A DNA stretch of 15,531 bases, from the NCBI GenBank assembly GCA_900321775.1, contig ONXE01000022.1, positions 1-15,531 of the forward strand. Reading direction: 5' to 3'. Source of the stretch: an uncultured Bacteroidales bacterium. GTDB taxonomy: Bacteria > Bacteroidota > Bacteroidia > Bacteroidales > Paludibacteraceae. Positions 13,612-15,531 of the stretch are shown in pieces. Every line of letters begins with the position of its first letter. The stretch's first letter is position 1. A model generated the notes under the pieces. It was not told the origin of the DNA. It ran no database searches and saw only the letters and a program-made list of their open reading frames with translations. The translations under genes were made by a program, and so were the position numbers.

Positions 13612-15268
13612 AATGATACTTGGCCTCATAGGCCTTTTCGGACTTGTCGGACCTGTCCGGCTAAGCGCGCAGGAAGCGGATTCCACGGCTGTAAACGACA
13701 GCGTCATTGACCGCACTGTCACCGTGGAGCGCGAGTTCCAACCTACGGTTCAGGCCGCAGGCAAGTTGCCCACCAAACCGCAGGTATATACGCCTAAGTT
13801 TGAGAAGGCTACTTTTACCTACAGCGACTACAGCTCGCCGCTGGGAATAGAGAAAAACGTCAATACCCTGGGGTATGCCTCTACCGGATTCAACCGTCCG
13901 CATATGCAGCGCGGCTACATTCGAGGCGGTATAGGACACCCCAACACTTTGCTCGACTTCAATTACCGCGTCGATTCCGAGTCGATGGGCTCGCGTACCC
14001 GCAAAGGTAAGGCTCGTAACGAGGGATACCTGGACCTGCATGCCCAACATTTCGGGCAGTGGGGACGCAAGATGCTCGAGAAGAGTTCGCTTGGCTTGGA
14101 TTACACCAAGAACTTCTCCGCTGCGCAACTGTACTTCAGCGCTGCCGGCAGTAACGAGTATTTCACGCATTACTACCGCTACATCAACCCGGCGGACAAC
14201 CGCTTCACGACCGACCTGAAGAACTTCAACAAAGCCGACAACCAGATGTTCTGGACCGGTGACGCGCTCATCGGGGTGCAGAACATACCCGGCGCGGACA
14301 TCCTCTACAAGGTGCAGGCGGGCTACGAGGGATTCTTCATCCCCGGCGTGATTCAGGAGCATCAGGTGCACACCAAGGCGATGTTCGAGTGGTCGAAAAA
14401 CGAACACCACGTGGGCCTCGACGCCGACATCAAGAACCGCCTCTACACCGGCTACGCCCTGACCGGCAAGCACCAGATACACGCCCAGCCGTACTACGCC
14501 TACGAGGGTAACCGCATCCGCGTACATGCCGGCGTCAACCTGGACCTCGGACTCGGCGGCTACAACCGCACGTTCGGCGCTTCGCCTAACGTCAACTTCG
14601 AGGCGGACATCACCAAGACCTGGCTCACGTTCTTCACGGACGCAAAGGGTCAGCTGGCCGCCGAAGGTGTGCGTGACGAGCTGAGCGAGCATCGTTTCCT
14701 GAGCATAGAGAACCTGCTGGACGTGATGAAGAACGGCTGCTGTGCGGCCTACACGCCTGTGGACGCCGTGGCGGGCTTCCGCTTCAAACCGCTGCCTACG
14801 CTCCTCTTCGACGTACACGCTGGCTACGCATACACCTTCGCCGAGCATATCCTGGGCTACAACCTCTCCGGTGACCGCTTCGAGCATTACGAGCAGGACC
14901 AGCAGATCATCAAAGTGGGCGGTTCGCTCCATTACCACTATCAGGATATCTTCACTATGGAGATCAGCGGTGACTATTTCTTCGGACTTGGGCGCGAACT
15001 GGTGAACGGTTCGTACGAGTTGGACCTCAAGCAGGCCGGTTGGAGCTGGGCGAACAAACCCTACGGCAAGCCCGCTTGGCAGATTCACGCCCGTTTCGAT
15101 GGTCGTATCGACAAACACTGGGCGCTCTACTCGGACAACTACCTGGTCGGCAGTCGCCCCGCGCTCATCGTGGACGACATGCCCATAGCACCGGGAGCGG
15201 TTAAAGTCAAGGGAACGGACGTGACCCTCAAGCCCTATTTCGACTTGAACGTAAGTTACAACTTCTAA
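13592..15268 (+). CDS. Outer membrane beta-barrel protein, TonB-receptor-like, partner of the TPR protein
   Basis: Product of 558 aa. ATG 13592 overlaps the end of the TPR gene by 20 bp and gives a good signal peptide (MKTTKNK, then a hydrophobic core, cleavage after A26). An alternative ATG at 13613 would lose the positive n-region. The N-terminal mature part (DRTVTVEREFQPTVQAAGKL) resembles short plug or periplasmic segments of Bacteroidales TonB-receptor-like proteins. The rest has alternating aromatic and polar strands typical of a barrel and ends SYNF, with the terminal Phe expected of a BAM substrate. It is too short for a full TonB-dependent receptor and lacks a clear TonB box. The overlap suggests translational coupling. 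Its signal-peptide core is written in 9-bp units (GLI-GLF-GLV-GPV). Confidence 0.8.
   Translation: MKTTKNKMILGLIGLFGLVGPVRLSAQEADSTAVNDSVIDRTVTVEREFQPTVQAAGKLPTKPQVYTPKFEKATFTYSDYSSPLGIEKNVNTLGYASTGFNRPHMQRGYIRGGIGHPNTLLDFNYRVDSESMGSRTRKGKARNEGYLDLHAQHFGQWGRKMLEKSSLGLDYTKNFSAAQLYFSAAGSNEYFTHYYRYINPADNRFTTDLKNFNKADNQMFWTGDALIGVQNIPGADILYKVQAGYEGFFIPGVIQEHQVHTKAMFEWSKNEHHVGLDADIKNRLYTGYALTGKHQIHAQPYYAYEGNRIRVHAGVNLDLGLGGYNRTFGASPNVNFEADITKTWLTFFTDAKGQLAAEGVRDELSEHRFLSIENLLDVMKNGCCAAYTPVDAVAGFRFKPLPTLLFDVHAGYAYTFAEHILGYNLSGDRFEHYEQDQQIIKVGGSLHYHYQDIFTMEISGDYFFGLGRELVNGSYELDLKQAGWSWANKPYGKPAWQIHARFDGRIDKHWALYSDNYLVGSRPALIVDDMPIAPGAVKVKGTDVTLKPYFDLNVSYNF
13624..13659 (+). repeat. 9-bp units inside the barrel gene's signal peptide
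   Basis: Four units in register: CCTCATAGG, CCTTTTCGG, ACTTGTCGG, ACCTGTCCG. They are in frame and encode the tripeptide series GLI, GLF, GLV, GPV, which forms the hydrophobic core. Unit gain or loss would change core length by three residues without a frameshift. Confidence 0.7.
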
Positions 15269-15270
15269 CC

Positions 15271-15298
15271 TTTGACTTTTGACCTTTGACCTTTGACC
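15271..15298. repeat. Heptamer repeats after the barrel gene
   Basis: TTTGACT followed by three TTTGACC units, starting 2 bp after the stop codon. It is the same family as at 1691-1718, which also follows a stop codon. Confidence 0.85.
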
Positions 15299-15301
15299 TA
15301 A

Positions 15302-15331
15302 AAAAAGGCTGCCCCATCGGACAGCCTTTTT
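15302..15331. terminator. Bidirectional terminator between convergent genes
   Basis: AAAAAGGCTG (15302-15311) pairs with CAGCCTTTTT (15322-15331), 10 bp, with A- and T-runs on the two sides so it can act on both strands. It separates the barrel gene from the convergent receptor gene, whose stop codon is 1 bp beyond the stem. Confidence 0.85.
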
Positions 15332-15332
15332 C

Positions 15333-15531
15333 TTAGAAGTTCACCACAAACCCTCCGTGCACATTGATGCCTGCTTGGGCAAAGTACCACGGCCACGGGT
15401 GCGTGCCGTCTTCCATATAGGAGGCATCCGCACCGCCGTTGTTGGCGTACTTGGCGTTGAACATATTGTTCACTTGGCACAGCAGGCGCACCTCCGGCAG
15501 ATACCTGGCCTTCGACCATTGGCGAATAGGC
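15333..15531 (-). CDS. C-terminal end of a TonB-dependent receptor (partial)
   Basis: The minus-strand frame ends at TAA (15335-15333) and runs off the window, giving 65 residues. The sequence LPEVRLLCQVNNMFNAKYAN, then a Gly/Asp-rich turn, Y-F-A-Q-A-G-I-N-V-H-G-G-F and terminal V-V-N-F, matches the last strands of TonB-dependent receptors, where V-x-N-L/M-F-N-x-x-Y and YxPQAG motifs recur. The final Phe is the BAM recognition residue. Substrate cannot be told from this fragment. Another open frame on the same strand (15519-15298) is a shadow that lacks these motifs. Confidence 0.88.
   Translation of the reverse strand, partial: PIRQWSKARYLPEVRLLCQVNNMFNAKYANNGGADASYMEDGTHPWPWYFAQAGINVHGGFVVNF

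Noticed and set aside
13661..15118. 485-aa open frame on the minus strand
   Set aside because: It is antisense to the barrel gene, Val/Arg-rich with no domain pattern, as expected of a shadow in GC-rich coding DNA.

Overview
The window looks like a chromosomal segment of a Bacteroidales member (phylum Bacteroidota). Five promoters match the phylum's primary sigma consensus (TTG or TTTG, about 20 nt, then TAnnTTTG), and no gene carries a clear Shine-Dalgarno site. The gene content also fits: a PL1 pectate lyase lipoprotein, a TonB-dependent receptor end, an AAA/DUF4143 ATPase, a four-helix-bundle protein with a suffix domain, and secreted proteins with divergent InlB B-repeats. I cannot fix the genus. 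No rRNA, tRNA or CRISPR array was seen.

Layout. 1-92: end of a gene, possibly SusD-like. 93-251: AT-rich heptamer repeats. 252-1670: pectate lyase lipoprotein. 1671-1888: the same repeat family again. 1889-4248: cassette 1, made of an 11-13 bp inverted repeat, a promoter, a structured leader of about 340 nt, a secreted 561-aa protein, a 49-aa protein and a terminator. 4249-4834: gene-free DNA with two copies of a 95-bp repeat. 4835-6091 (minus): AAA/DUF4143 ATPase. 6092-6486: gene-free. 6487-9576: cassette 2, with the same order of promoter, structured leader of about 510 nt, secreted 756-aa protein, 58-aa protein and terminator. 9602-10390: four-helix-bundle gene (minus) bracketed by arrays of 9-bp units. 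10401-10500: divergent promoters inside a 16-bp perfect inverted repeat. 10519-15268: TPR protein and an overlapping outer membrane barrel gene. 15333-15531 (minus): end of a TonB-dependent receptor.

The most interesting material is the pair of cassettes. Their large proteins share a C-terminal module of about 185 residues that ends in a near-identical tail. Their small proteins share an N-terminal pattern (KKY....LQIV....NDIV..S) and an aromatic, acidic C-terminus. The spacer between large and small gene is 45 or 47 bp. The leaders have almost no sequence in common, yet each begins, 3-5 nt after the promoter, with two 7-bp hairpins, and each can then form a long helix whose loop pairs with a strand just upstream (a pseudoknot). 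I infer a repeated surface-protein plus small-protein module under a structured leader RNA. Its function is unknown to me.

The other units look like ordinary Bacteroidales surface biology: polysaccharide degradation at the left edge, and an envelope TPR/beta-barrel operon at the right. Short-period repeats (7-bp and 9-bp) are scattered through the intergenic DNA and in two places run in frame inside genes.
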